DNA from: Betaproteobacteria bacterium | GTDB lineage: Bacteria > Pseudomonadota > Gammaproteobacteria > Burkholderiales > Casimicrobiaceae | Reading direction: 5' to 3' | DNA: 64,000 nt | NCBI GenBank assembly: GCA_013298145.1 | Contig: JAAFJO010000002.1 | Coordinates: 124,001 to 188,000 of the forward strand | Shown here: positions 55,388 through 64,000 of the stretch, piece by piece | How positions within the stretch are numbered: the stretch's first letter is position 1 | Layout of the letters: the number at the start of each line of letters is the position of its first letter | Translations under genes and position numbers: made by a program | Notes under the pieces: generated by a model | The model's database searches: none | The model's input: the letters and a program-made list of their open reading frames with translations, nothing else | Told to the model about the DNA's origin: nothing

Positions 55388-57598
55388 GTGATCCAACCTT
55401 TTTCCCGCGCTGTTAAGTCTGCGTTTTCAGTCGCGAGCACCGCGTTCGTTTGTGCGCTCGCATTCGCCTCGTTGTCAGCGAACGCGGCCCCGATCAAAAC
55501 GCCCCATGCAGAAGTGGAGTTGGTTGCGGCTGACACGGCGCTCGTACCCGGCCAAACGTCGCGCATTGGCCTTTCGATCAAACACGCGCCGCATTGGCAC
55601 ACGTATTGGAAGAATCCGGGCGATTCGGGCTATCCCACGAAGGTGACGTGGGCGCTGCCTGCGGGCGTGACTGTATCTGAGTTTGATTGGCCCGCGCCGC
55701 AGCGTTTGCGCACAGGGCCTCTGGTCAATTTTGGCTATGAGGATGAAGTCATCCTTCCGGCGTCGGTAACGGTCCCCGCGACTGCCGCCGCGGGAAGCGA
55801 AATCACGATCAAGGGGAAGGCGGAGTGGCTGGTCTGCAAGGACGTCTGCATTCCTGAAGACGGCGAAGTTTCGCTCACCCTGCCGGTCGCGGCGGCGGCG
55901 CAGAAGCGCGATGCCAACGCGTGGGCAGGCGTAGAGGCGCGAATTCCCGCCGCACTCTCCGGCTGGAGCGGCGAGGCGCGCGTAAGTGGTCGCGAGATGT
56001 GGATAGCGCTCAAACCGGCAGCGGGCGCGCCGAAGATGTCTAAGTTCGACGTGTTCCCTGAAGTCGAACAAATCACCGAACCCGCGGCGCAGCGCGTTTA
56101 TTCGACGAATGACGCGAACTTTCCTTACGGCGCGATGCTGCGCTTAGTTGATGGCGCGAAAGTGCCAGAAAACTTTAAGCTCGTCGTCTCTTCCCCTGAA
56201 TACATTGGGGCTAGCGCTAAGTTTGGTTTTGTATCAGTTACAACAAAAACTTTCGCTGAGCCCCAATCTATTCAAGGCTACACGCTATTAGCCGATGCTT
56301 CAAAAGATGCGCCGGCGAGCGACGCAGCAGCGCCTACAGGAGGTGTGGCGGCTGGCGCTAGCGGCGGCATGTCCCTCATCGCTGCGATTGCGTTCGCATT
56401 CGTCGGCGGCATGATCTTGAATCTGATGCCCTGCGTGTTTCCGGTGCTCTCGCTCAAGATTCTCTCGTTTGCGCAGCATGCGGGCCAAGGGCACTCTGCG
56501 GTGGAGCGACGCGGCGCGATGCGCGCACATGGGCTCTTCTACGCGATCGGCGTTGTCGTTTCTTTCCTCGCACTTGCGGGCGCGTTACTCGCGCTGAAGG
56601 GCGCGGGCAGCGCCGTGGGCTGGGGATTTCAATTGCAAAACCCCGGCGTTGTGTGGGTGCTCGCCGTGATCTTTTTCTTGATCGGGCTCAATCTCATGGG
56701 CGCGTTCGAAGTGGGCACGATGGCGCCATCGTCGCTCTTGAACTTCACCGCGAAAAATCCAGGCGTTGATGCGTTTTTCTCGGGCGTACTTGCGGTGATC
56801 GCGGCGAGCCCGTGCACCGCGCCGTTCATGGGCGCAGCACTCGGATTTGCGCTCACCCAAAGCGCACTCGCAGCGCTCGTCGTCTTTGCGGCGCTCGGCA
56901 TTGGGATGGCGCTGCCCTACGTCATCCTCGCGTGGTTTCCGAAGTGGCTTGATCGCTTGCCGCGACCTGGGCCGTGGATGATTACCTTTAAGCAAGTGCT
57001 CGCGTTTCCGATGTTCTTGACCGTTGTCTGGCTCGTTTGGGTGATCGCACAACAAGCCACGATTGACGGCGCGGCAATCGCGCTCGTGGGCTTGGTTGGA
57101 ATCGCGTTCGGCGCGTGGTTGCTCGGCTCCGTACGCGCACGGGCACGCATGGCGGGCGCGCTTGCGGCGGCGCTCGCCGTGGTGCTCGCATGGCCTTCGA
57201 CGGCAATGGTGGAGGCAAGCAATGCAACGAGCGAAGCCAGCGCAACCTCAGCCAGCAGCGCGCAGTGGAAGCCTTGGAATCCGGAAGAAATCGCGAAACT
57301 CAACGCAGAGGGCAAGCCCGTGTTCGTTGATTTCACGGCGGCTTGGTGCGTGAGCTGTCAGGCGAATAAGCGCTTTGTGCTCACCCGCGAGGATGTTCAA
57401 AAAGCGTTCGCGCAGAAAAATGTGGTCTTGATGCGCGCCGACTGGACCAACCGCGACGAGCGCATCACCCAAGCGCTCAAACAAATGAACCGCTCGGGCG
57501 TGCCGGTGTATGCCTTGCACGCCCCGGGCAAACCCGTAGAACTGCTGCCCGAACTGTTGACGGTGGGCATTGTCACAACAGCTATTGCTCGCTTGTAG
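55388..57598 (+). CDS. dsbD: DsbD/ScsB-type thiol:disulfide interchange protein
   Basis: A 736-residue inner-membrane electron carrier from cytosolic thioredoxin to periplasmic thiols. Signal peptide to about residue 33 (ANA). The periplasmic N-domain carries VCKDVCIPEDG; the membrane domain has LMPCVFPVLSLKI and SPCTAPFMGAALG (the two transfer cysteines); the C-terminal thioredoxin domain has AAWCVSCQANKR (C654, C657). The N-domain is of the longer ScsB-like form. The GTG at 55388 follows the repeat cluster; a longer frame from 55304 would translate repeat sequence. Confidence 0.9.
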   Translation: MIQPFSRAVKSAFSVASTAFVCALAFASLSANAAPIKTPHAEVELVAADTALVPGQTSRIGLSIKHAPHWHTYWKNPGDSGYPTKVTWALPAGVTVSEFDWPAPQRLRTGPLVNFGYEDEVILPASVTVPATAAAGSEITIKGKAEWLVCKDVCIPEDGEVSLTLPVAAAAQKRDANAWAGVEARIPAALSGWSGEARVSGREMWIALKPAAGAPKMSKFDVFPEVEQITEPAAQRVYSTNDANFPYGAMLRLVDGAKVPENFKLVVSSPEYIGASAKFGFVSVTTKTFAEPQSIQGYTLLADASKDAPASDAAAPTGGVAAGASGGMSLIAAIAFAFVGGMILNLMPCVFPVLSLKILSFAQHAGQGHSAVERRGAMRAHGLFYAIGVVVSFLALAGALLALKGAGSAVGWGFQLQNPGVVWVLAVIFFLIGLNLMGAFEVGTMAPSSLLNFTAKNPGVDAFFSGVLAVIAASPCTAPFMGAALGFALTQSALAALVVFAALGIGMALPYVILAWFPKWLDRLPRPGPWMITFKQVLAFPMFLTVVWLVWVIAQQATIDGAAIALVGLVGIAFGAWLLGSVRARARMAGALAAALAVVLAWPSTAMVEASNATSEASATSASSAQWKPWNPEEIAKLNAEGKPVFVDFTAAWCVSCQANKRFVLTREDVQKAFAQKNVVLMRADWTNRDERITQALKQMNRSGVPVYALHAPGKPVELLPELLTVGIVTTAIARL
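56205..56266. repeat. Inverted repeat inside the dsbD reading frame
   Basis: Arms of about 28 bases (TTGGGGCTAGCGCTAAG… against …CTTTCGCTGAGCCCCAA) with a short tip near 56233-56240. It encodes the linker SAKFGFVSVTTKTFAEPQS before the membrane domain. The stretch is visibly more AT-rich than its surroundings, and the core 12-mer TTGGGGCTAGCG also occurs at 39731. Confidence 0.55.
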
Positions 57599-57743
57599 GG
57601 GCCGCGCGTTCTCGCGCTTCCCTAACTTGTGACAGATGTGCCCTACCGACCAAAGACGTTTTTCCCCGCGCGTTAAAACTCATCTTTTCGGAAAGTGCGT
57701 ACCTGTGACAAAAATCCCTCGGTATGTTTTTGAAGGAATCACC

Positions 57744-58343
57744 ATGAAACGCACTCTTACACTTCTCGCGGCCTCGCTCGCGTTTGCGGCTGCAAACGCA
57801 GCCACTGTTGGCCAAGCCGCGCCCGACTTCACGCTCACGGATGTGAACGGCAAATCGATCAAACTCTCCGATTTCAAGGGCAAGCATGTCGTGCTCGAAT
57901 GGACTAACCCAAACTGCCCGTTCGTGGTGAAACACTACGGCTCGAACAACATGCAAACGCTGCAGAAAGACAAGACTGCCAAAAACGTCGTGTGGCTCGC
58001 CGTTAACAGTACCGCGAAATCGCATCAGGATTACATGGCACCGGCTGCGCTGTCTTCGAAAATGATCGGCGAATGGAAGGCCGCGCCCACCGGTTTGCTC
58101 ATGGATGAGAGCGGCACGGTCGGCAAGAGCTATCAAGCCAAAACGACGCCGCACATGTACGTCATCGATCCCACGGGCAAACTGGTGTTTGCAGGCGGCA
58201 TCGACGACAAACGTAGCGCCAATCCTGCCGATGTGAAAACGGCGAAAAACTTTGTTCGTGCCGCGCTTGATGAATCGATGGCCGGAAAACCAGTGTCGGT
58301 TTCGACCGCAACGCCCTACGGTTGCAGCATCAAGTACAACTAA
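57744..58343 (+). CDS. Exported thioredoxin-fold redoxin (AhpC/TSA-like)
   Basis: A 199-residue exported protein with a signal peptide to about residue 19 (ANA). It then reads VGQAAPDFTLTDVNGKSIKLSDFKGKHVVLEW, the peroxiredoxin/redoxin start. A single cysteine is in TNPNCPFVVKHY, where thioredoxins have CxxC, so a peroxidase-like or non-redox role is more likely than disulfide reduction. A cis-Pro segment KTTPHMYVIDPTG follows. It lies 145 bases after dsbD and ends at a strong terminator. A partnership with the dsbD product is plausible. Confidence 0.88.
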   Translation: MKRTLTLLAASLAFAAANAATVGQAAPDFTLTDVNGKSIKLSDFKGKHVVLEWTNPNCPFVVKHYGSNNMQTLQKDKTAKNVVWLAVNSTAKSHQDYMAPAALSSKMIGEWKAAPTGLLMDESGTVGKSYQAKTTPHMYVIDPTGKLVFAGGIDDKRSANPADVKTAKNFVRAALDESMAGKPVSVSTATPYGCSIKYN

Positions 58344-58362
58344 CGGTCTTCTGCACAAAGAA

Positions 58363-58386
58363 AGCGGCCCGCGGGCCGCTTTTTTG
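58363..58386 (+). terminator. Rho-independent terminator after the redoxin gene
   Basis: AGCGGCCC and GGGCCGCT (58363-58370, 58373-58380) around a GC tip, followed by T6. It lies 20 bases after the stop. Confidence 0.92.
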
Positions 58387-58414
58387 TTGCGATGCGGTCA
58401 CGCACGAGTGGCAT

Positions 58415-58518
58415 GTAGGGTGCGATCCTATCGCACCACAAATTGATACCTGCCAGGTCGGATCGAGGAAATGCGCTTCGCGCGTGTCCGCAGGAGGTGC
58501 GATAGGATCGCACCCTAC
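58415..58518. repeat. Inverted repeat with perfect 23-bp arms, family GTAGGGTGCGAT
   Basis: 58415-58437 is exactly complementary to 58496-58518, and each arm is itself nearly palindromic (TGCGATCCTATCGCA). The 58-base interior is unrelated to the other copies. A single arm with two mismatches is at 50641-50662. Confidence 0.88.
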
Positions 58519-58579
58519 GAGCTTCGACTATCGCCGCGCTTCGCATTGTTGGTCACTCGTCACTCGGCATGAACGACGG

Positions 58580-59998
58580 CTAAATCACCTTGCCCGGATT
58601 GAATAAGCCCTTCGGATCAAGCGCTTGTTTGATCGCGCGCATTGCCTGCATCGAAGCCGGATCACCGTAGTGCGCGAGCTCATCGCGACGCAATTGTCCG
58701 ATGCCATGCTCAGCGCTGATTGAGCCGCCAAATTCCACCACACGATCATGCACAATGCGATTGATCGCCTCGGATTCAACATTGCCGAAGCTGGCCTGAT
58801 CCGATGCGAGTGGTGCGAATACGTTGTAATGCAAATTGCCATCGCCAATATGGCCGAAGCAATTCACCCGAATGCCCGAATAACGCTCGGAGAGCGCTGC
58901 GAACGTCACTCGGTGAAACTCTGCGAATCGAGAGATGGGCACCGAGATATCGTGCTTAATATGGGGGCCTTCAACCATGCTTTGCGCCACAGAAATCGCC
59001 TCACGAATCGCCCACATGCTTTGTGATTGCGCCATTGTTCCGGCGACCGCGACATCAAGAATGCGGCCCGCTTCAATCTCTTCGCCAAGCATTACCTCGA
59101 TCGCGGCGGTGGCATGAGCCTCTGACTCACCATCGGAAGCTTCCATCAACACAAACCAATTCGCCGAGTCACGCGGGAGCGGAAAACTTTTCACCGCATC
59201 GGATCGCTCTGCCATCTCCAAACCAAGCGGATGAATCAGCTCAAATGCTGTGAGCATCGCCCCCAGTTTCGCGAACGCAACTTGAAACAGTGCGATTGCA
59301 TCGTCCATCGATTCCAACGCAATCCACGCGGTGACTTGCGCTTTAGGACGCGGGAAAAGTTTCATGGTCGCCGCGGTGATGATGCCAAGCGTGCCTTCAC
59401 TGCCGATCAGGAGATCACGCAAACTGTAGCCCACATTATTTTTCCGAAGCCCCTGAAGCGCATTCACGATTTCGCCGTTTGGAAGCACGGCCTCGATGCC
59501 CAAACACAGCTCGCGGGCGTTGCCATAGCGAAGCACTGCGGTACCGCCCGCGTTAGAGGCAAGATTGCCGCCAATCATGCAACTACCCTGCGATCCAATG
59601 GCGAGCGGGAACAAGCGATCATGCTTTGCTGCTTCGTCTTGCAGCGTCTGCAAGATCACGCCCGCTTCGACGGTGATCGAATAGTTGGCGGTATCCACCG
59701 CACGCACGCGATTCAAGCGCTTCATCGAAACAACGATTTGCTTGCCGCTCGAATCAGGCGTGGCTGCACCGCTCATGCCGGTGTTGCCACCCTGCGGGAC
59801 GATTGCGGTGTTGAATTCCGCGCATTGACGAACCAGTGCCGCAACTTCCAGCGCGCTGGATGGAAGGCAGACCGCGAGCGTGTCGCCCACATATTTTTTT
59901 CGCCAGTCAACGCAGTAGGGCGCTTTCTCTGCGGGATCAGTGATCATTCCGCGCTCACCGAGCGTTTCGCGCAGGGCGCTCAACAATGTTGTGCTCAT
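58580..59998 (-). CDS. FAD-linked oxidase (GlcD/D-lactate dehydrogenase type)
   Basis: A 472-residue VAO-family flavoenzyme. The FAD-binding part shows VPQGGNTGMSGAATPD and IGSQGSCMIGGNLASNAGGT; the C-terminal part has NCFGHIGDGNLHYNVF and SAEHGIGQLRRDEL, the pattern of D-2-hydroxyacid dehydrogenases. Substrates of relatives include glycolate, D-lactate and D-2-hydroxyglutarate; no glcE or glcF gene is adjacent, which favours the single-subunit D-lactate or 2-hydroxyglutarate type. The ATG at 59998 is chosen; an ATG at 60013 is possible. Confidence 0.87.
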   Translation of the reverse strand: MSTTLLSALRETLGERGMITDPAEKAPYCVDWRKKYVGDTLAVCLPSSALEVAALVRQCAEFNTAIVPQGGNTGMSGAATPDSSGKQIVVSMKRLNRVRAVDTANYSITVEAGVILQTLQDEAAKHDRLFPLAIGSQGSCMIGGNLASNAGGTAVLRYGNARELCLGIEAVLPNGEIVNALQGLRKNNVGYSLRDLLIGSEGTLGIITAATMKLFPRPKAQVTAWIALESMDDAIALFQVAFAKLGAMLTAFELIHPLGLEMAERSDAVKSFPLPRDSANWFVLMEASDGESEAHATAAIEVMLGEEIEAGRILDVAVAGTMAQSQSMWAIREAISVAQSMVEGPHIKHDISVPISRFAEFHRVTFAALSERYSGIRVNCFGHIGDGNLHYNVFAPLASDQASFGNVESEAINRIVHDRVVEFGGSISAEHGIGQLRRDELAHYGDPASMQAMRAIKQALDPKGLFNPGKVI

Positions 59999-60044
59999 GT
60001 GATTGTGTTGCATCCTGAAGAAAATTGCGGCCGTCTTAGCCGTG

Positions 60045-60078
60045 GTCGGAAAAAGAAAACGCCCCACAGAGGGGCGCT
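60045..60078 (-). terminator. Terminator of ssb
   Basis: Read on the minus strand, CGCCCC and GGGGCG arms enclose TCTGT and are followed by TTTTCTTTTTC. It lies 20 bases after the ssb stop and before the FAD-oxidase gene. Confidence 0.85.
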
Positions 60079-60095
60079 TTGCGTTTCACGTAACG

Positions 60096-60578
60096 TTAAA
60101 ACGGAATGTCGTCATCGAAATCATCGAGTTTCGATTTCTTCGCGCCACCGGCTGGTGCGCTCGCGGGAGGTCGTGCTGCGGATGGACGCGGTGCGCTGTC
60201 GCCGCCGTCGTCGTAGGAGGCATCGCCCCCTCCGCCGCCACCACCGCCTTTCGAGCCGAGCATTTGCATGCGATCGCCGCGAATCTTAGTGAGCGTCTTT
60301 TCTTGGCCTTCTTTATCGGTCCATTTGTCGTACTGAATACGACCTTCGACATAGACCGGCATTCCTTTTTTCAAGTATTCGCCACAGACTTCCGCCGTGC
60401 GACCGATGAACTCGATGCGATGCCAATCGGTGCGCTCTTGTTTGTTGCCTTGCTTATCTTTCCACTGTTCAGTGGTGGCGATTGAGAACGAAGCGACCGC
60501 TTCGCCGCTGGGCAAATAACGCATCTCGGGATCGCGCCCGAGGTTGCCAATTAAAGTGACTCTGTTGACTGAAGCCAT
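60096..60578 (-). CDS. ssb: Single-stranded DNA-binding protein
   Basis: A 160-residue SSB: an OB-fold domain (MASVNRVTLIGNLGRDPEMR, TEQWKDKQGNKQERTDWHRI), a glycine-rich flexible linker, and the acidic interaction tip DFDDDIPF at the C-terminus. It coats ssDNA in replication and repair. The start follows the MFS stop after one base, so it is probably also transcribed from there. Confidence 0.97.
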   Translation of the reverse strand: MASVNRVTLIGNLGRDPEMRYLPSGEAVASFSIATTEQWKDKQGNKQERTDWHRIEFIGRTAEVCGEYLKKGMPVYVEGRIQYDKWTDKEGQEKTLTKIRGDRMQMLGSKGGGGGGGGDASYDDGGDSAPRPSAARPPASAPAGGAKKSKLDDFDDDIPF

Positions 60579-60579
60579 G

Positions 60580-61764
60580 TCAGTTTTCCTTTCTTGCAGG
60601 CGGTGGTTTCATTGAGTAAGCCACCACGAACCAAAGTGCCGCCAGTGCGGCACACCCATAAAACACGGTTTCGTTGCCGAACCGCTTTGCTAGTGTACCG
60701 CCGACGATTCCACCCGCGAACAGGCCAAGCGCCATCGTCGTGTTGTACACACCGAGCGCGAAGCCCTTCACCCGAGCGGGCGCGAGACGCGACACGAGGG
60801 ACGGCTGCATTGCCTCGAGCAAATTGAAGGCGATGAAGAACAAAAGCAAGAAGCCAACGATACCGCCGAGCGCGGCGCTGCGCGACGAAATCAGCGTAGG
60901 CGCAGCGAGCATCGCGATGCAAAGCAGGCCGATTCCGCAGAGAAATACCGCGCGAACCTTGCCTTTGCGTTCGGCAAGGATCATTGGCGGCACCATGAGC
61001 GCAAATGACACCAAGATCACCGGCAGATACACCTGCCAATGTGACGGCGGCGGCAGCGCGCCACGTTCAACCAGCAACACCGGCACCACGACAAAAATCG
61101 CCGTCTGAAACATGTGTAGCAAAAACACGCCTACGTTCAGCCGAAAAAGCTGCGGATTAAAAAGCACGTCGCCGTGGGCAATAGGCGCGGGTTGCTCGGC
61201 GAGTACGGGCGCGGGCGGCACCAGATAAAGCACAACAAAGATCCCAGCAATCGCTAAAAACGCCGTGAGCCAGAAAAGCCCGGAAAGCCCGATGGCGGCG
61301 GTGAGTGGTGGCGAAACGATGAGCGAGAACGCAAAGGTCAGGCCGATCGAGGCACCCACCATCGCCATGGCTTTGGTACGCACCTCATCGCGTGTGGAAT
61401 CTGAAATGAACGCCGAAACTGCGGCGCTCACCGCACCTGCGCCCTGAATCGCCCGCCCGACGATCATGCCTGCGATGCTGTCTGACAGCGCAGCGACCGC
61501 GCTGCCCACCGCAAATACGATCAAACCAAACACGATCACGGGTTTGCGGCCGAGTCGATCACTCGCTGCACCAAAGGGGATTTGGAATATCGCTTGAGTG
61601 AGCCCGTAGATTGAGATCGCGAGCCCGATCAGATAGGCCTCGTCGCCACCTTTCAACTCCTTTCCGTAGATCGCAAACACAGGAAGGATGAGGAAGAGTC
61701 CAAGCATTCGCAGCGCGAAGATGCTGGCGAGCCAGCCGCTTGCGCGGCGCTCGATCGAGGTCAT
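60580..61764 (-). CDS. MFS transporter (YajR-like)
   Basis: About 394 residues, 12 predicted helices, of the drug:proton antiporter-like MFS group. The loop motif GAASDRLGRKPVIVFGL between helices 2 and 3 and the SIYGLTQAIFQIPFG segment are typical. A GTG at 61782 would add 6 residues. An MFS gene directly before ssb is a common betaproteobacterial arrangement. Substrate unknown. Confidence 0.88.
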   Translation of the reverse strand: MTSIERRASGWLASIFALRMLGLFLILPVFAIYGKELKGGDEAYLIGLAISIYGLTQAIFQIPFGAASDRLGRKPVIVFGLIVFAVGSAVAALSDSIAGMIVGRAIQGAGAVSAAVSAFISDSTRDEVRTKAMAMVGASIGLTFAFSLIVSPPLTAAIGLSGLFWLTAFLAIAGIFVVLYLVPPAPVLAEQPAPIAHGDVLFNPQLFRLNVGVFLLHMFQTAIFVVVPVLLVERGALPPPSHWQVYLPVILVSFALMVPPMILAERKGKVRAVFLCGIGLLCIAMLAAPTLISSRSAALGGIVGFLLLFFIAFNLLEAMQPSLVSRLAPARVKGFALGVYNTTMALGLFAGGIVGGTLAKRFGNETVFYGCAALAALWFVVAYSMKPPPARKEN

Positions 61765-61987
61765 GGAGTTAGAGGACGACACAGACTAGCTTGTTGTTTG
61801 AACGACAGGGCGGACGCAATGATAGCGACGGGGTTTGTAGATTTTTTTGGTAGCGCCGTCACAGACTCATCCATAAAGACATCAACGTAGGCTTGGAAAA
61901 CTCGGGTTTCACTATAAATAATTAGAAAAACGATAACAATAAGAAAATGTATCTAGCCCGGATAAAGTCTGGTAAAGACATTAAACG

Positions 61988-62848
61988 CTATTTTGGGGCG
62001 ACGCCCTCAGCGGCGCGCGCCGAGACGCGCGTGGCAAACGCGCGGGCGACCGACGAAAACTCATCGAAGCTCGGCACATGACAGCGTCGCTCAATGATGT
62101 GGATTTCGGCGGCGTTCGCGAAGCGCGCGTTCAGCGTGCGCGCCAAAGCGAGGGGCGTCACCGGATCATCCCGGCAGTGGATTTGTTGCACGGGAGCGCT
62201 CACCTGCGGCGCGGCCAAATCGGCGCGATATTGATCGAGCAACAGCCAGCGAACCGGCAGCCACGGGTATGCGTTCTGCGCCACGGCGAGCGCTGAGTCA
62301 AAGCTCGAATCGAGTAACAGTCCGCCGACAGGCACCTCGGCGGCGAGCAGTGTCGCAAGCGTGGTACCGAGTGATTCACCAAATACGATGATGCGCTTGG
62401 GATCGATTTTCTTTGCGCGCACCAGCTCGTCGTACGCTGTGCGGGTGTCGATGCGAAGGCCCGCCTCGGTGGGCGCGCCCGTTGATCCGCCGTAGCCACG
62501 GTAGGAAACCGCGAGGAGCCCCGCGCCGGATTCCGTTAAACGGGCGAACCGCGCGGCACGATTTTCTAAATTCGCTCCGTTGCCGTGAAAGTAGAGAAAC
62601 ACGGGTTTCATTGGGTCGCTCGGCGCGATCCACCAAACGATCACCTTTTGTTCATCCCGGGTCAAAAGCGTGGATTGCTGCGGAATTCGATCCGGCGCCC
62701 GACTGAGCGCAGTGCCTGGGTTCAGCGGCGTGGTGTTTGGGCGGTATTGCATGCCGCGTTGCGCAACGAACATATAGCCGCATATGGAAACATAGGCTAA
62801 TGCCGCAAAGAACAATGCGCTAGCCAGAGCTTTTTTATAAATAGACAT
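61988..62848 (-). CDS. Membrane-anchored alpha/beta hydrolase (BEM46/ABHD13-like)
   Basis: A 286-residue hydrolase with an N-terminal membrane anchor (about 10-30). LYFHGNGANLENR is the oxyanion turn, GESLGT the nucleophile elbow (S159), DDPVTPL the acid and RRCHVPSF the base. The catalytic part would face the periplasm. The ATG at 62848 is chosen over a TTG one codon earlier. Its substrate is unknown; members include thioesterases and acyl hydrolases. Confidence 0.85.
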   Translation of the reverse strand: MSIYKKALASALFFAALAYVSICGYMFVAQRGMQYRPNTTPLNPGTALSRAPDRIPQQSTLLTRDEQKVIVWWIAPSDPMKPVFLYFHGNGANLENRAARFARLTESGAGLLAVSYRGYGGSTGAPTEAGLRIDTRTAYDELVRAKKIDPKRIIVFGESLGTTLATLLAAEVPVGGLLLDSSFDSALAVAQNAYPWLPVRWLLLDQYRADLAAPQVSAPVQQIHCRDDPVTPLALARTLNARFANAAEIHIIERRCHVPSFDEFSSVARAFATRVSARAAEGVAPK

Positions 62849-63169
62849 CAATAATTAACTGAATCTAACCCCGTTAAAGCGTGAGATTCGTTGGAAAGGC
62901 TGATGGGTACATTGCTCCGCAGTTGTCGTCTTTGAACGCGCTCTGCCCAACGTAGCAAAAGCCCGCGATCCCTGGAACCGGCGCAGCTTCGAATTTCGAA
63001 CCTGCGCTGGCACAGTGCCTCCCAATTTTGCGTCTTTATCAAAGCAGACCGTTGTTAATGCAACTGTCGCACTCTCGCGGCATGCCTTGCGATGGGCAGA
63101 ACGCTGCATCGGACGCGTACGCTCATCGGTTGCTGTTCGTGTGGGTCCCTCTTTGTTTCGGAGCATAAG
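62849..63169. other. Gap with a start-less cysteine-rich minus-strand frame
   Basis: No complete gene is recognised. On the minus strand 62874-63035 is open for 53 residues with four cysteines (for example GIAGFCYVGQSAFKDDNCGA) but has no start codon. It may be a remnant of a secreted protein or chance. The right end contains GGAG, the ribosome site of the gene at 63170. Confidence 0.35.
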
Positions 63170-64000
63170 ATGCTTTCATGTGTAGCGCGCCTAGGATGGT
63201 CGAAACTCGCACTCGTGATTGCGGCGCTTGCAGGTGCTGGAGCGACTTGTGCAAAGCCGTACACGTTCGTCGCCTTCCATGATCAAAATCAGGTGGGTGT
63301 TTACGATCACGCCGTCGCTGCGTGGCTCGCGCCGATGACGGTAGGCAACGGCCCCGTCGGTGTTGCGCCTGACGCCATCCAGCGCAAGGTATACGTTACC
63401 AACCACCGTTCGGATTCAGTTTCGATTTTTCTCGCGGCGAACCGACAAGTCATTGGGTCGATTGCCCTTCCTGCGGGCTCGCAACCAATGGGGGTAGTTG
63501 TGTCGCCAGTGCAGCCGCGCGCCTACGTCGCAAACTTTGGCACCAACACAGTTTCGGTGATCGATACACAAACCAACGCGGTGGCGTCGAACATCCCCGT
63601 CGGTGCGTTACCCACCGGGATTGCCGTCTCGCCGAGCGGAGACCGCGTGTTCGTTGCTAACACGGGTGACAACACCATCACTGTCATCGATGCGGCAAGC
63701 AATACCGCGTCACAAACTTTGGCGATTGCGCTGCCTGACAACCCGCAGCCGCGCCCTTACGCGTTGGCCTTCGTTCCGGGCGGAAGTGGGCGTTTGGTCA
63801 TCGCAAACAATAACGGCGCAGTCGCCTCGATTCTTGATGGCACCACGTACGCGCCAATTGCGAATGTGGCGCTCGGCGCACACCCAAGTGCGCTCGCGGT
63901 TGTGAATGCCAACAAAGTGTTCGCGCTCAGCAGCACAGGCGCGCTGTTATCGGTGATCGATCCGGTTACCGCAACCGTCAGCAGTGCTGTCGCGCTACCC
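63170..64000 (+). CDS. YVTN-type beta-propeller repeat protein, C-terminus cut by window edge
   Basis: 277 codons are present from the ATG at 63170 (GGAG 7 bases upstream), still open at the right edge. Residues about 10-28 form a hydrophobic export signal. Then come about six blades of the YVTN kind, each with a YVTN/YVAN/FVAN start and a V(S)(V/I)ID turn: VYVTNHRSDSVSIF, AYVANFGTNTVSVIDTQTN, VFVANTGDNTITVIDAASN. Such proteins are exported or surface propellers of unknown ligand. The full domain layout cannot be seen. Confidence 0.85.
   Translation, partial: MLSCVARLGWSKLALVIAALAGAGATCAKPYTFVAFHDQNQVGVYDHAVAAWLAPMTVGNGPVGVAPDAIQRKVYVTNHRSDSVSIFLAANRQVIGSIALPAGSQPMGVVVSPVQPRAYVANFGTNTVSVIDTQTNAVASNIPVGALPTGIAVSPSGDRVFVANTGDNTITVIDAASNTASQTLAIALPDNPQPRPYALAFVPGGSGRLVIANNNGAVASILDGTTYAPIANVALGAHPSALAVVNANKVFALSSTGALLSVIDPVTATVSSAVALP

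Noticed and set aside
59231..60289. 352-codon open frame antisense to the FAD oxidase and ssb
   Set aside because: Spans two well-supported genes and their terminator, with no recognisable domain.

Overview
The window reads as a chromosome segment of a moderately GC-rich betaproteobacterium (Burkholderiales or a close relative; genus not assigned). The evidence is gene order and family type: rpe, gph, trpE, trpG and trpD in one line; leuS-lptE-holA; an MFS gene next to ssb; divergent bioC and comF followed by trmL; groESL behind a perfect CIRCE operator; a cytochrome b561 and cytochrome c-prime pair. I found no tRNA or rRNA gene, CRISPR array, insertion sequence or prophage.

Layout. 1-6.1 kb, minus strand: rpe, a membrane-anchored glutaredoxin, gph, trpE, ltaE, trpG, trpD (cut by the left edge). 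The threonine aldolase ltaE sits between trpE and trpG with 4-nt overlaps on both sides. 6.2-13.7 kb: apaG, small membrane proteins, a crotonase-fold protein, the cytochrome pair, a MarR regulator, dacB, a DUF4870 protein, and an S41 peptidase homologue whose catalytic lysine position holds cysteine. 13.8-16.3 kb: heat-shock promoter, groES and groEL, with two related long hairpins after the two genes. 16.3-20 kb: an AIPR-family (abortive infection) gene, a membrane-anchored Mrr-like nuclease, VF530 and a DUF2087 protein.

20.1-41.5 kb is largely sugar metabolism. It has a CUT1 ABC transporter, a GH31 enzyme of alpha-xylosidase type, an HpcH/HpaI aldolase and a pentonate dehydratase on the minus strand, and a divergent SMP-30 lactonase behind a perfect 27-bp palindrome. 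Farther right are an XylB-like pentose dehydrogenase, then an SDR and FAH-hydrolase pair. Together they suggest uptake of xylosides, oxidation to pentonate and cleavage to pyruvate plus a C2 unit. No sugar-specific regulator is encoded nearby. The same stretch holds DUF898-M48, GST, a mutarotase, a HAD-UbiA fusion, bioC, comF and trmL.

41.6-47.2 kb holds the most unusual arrangement. A HlyD-type adaptor and an ABC exporter with an intact C39 (double-glycine) peptidase are followed by a 42-codon ORF on the opposite strand. Its product matches the C39 leader consensus and would release a heptapeptide. Next comes a TPR-like protein fused to an HD-GYP c-di-GMP phosphodiesterase. I propose an export-and-sensing peptide circuit feeding c-di-GMP; this is inference.

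47.6-64 kb is mostly housekeeping: metY, a hydrolase, rsmE, holA, lptE, leuS (with an extra segment of about 60 residues), a DsbD/ScsB-type reductase, a redoxin, an FAD-linked oxidase, ssb, an MFS transporter, a hydrolase, and a YVTN beta-propeller protein cut by the right edge. Several families of dispersed palindromic repeats occur; one family stands directly upstream of three GTG-start genes.
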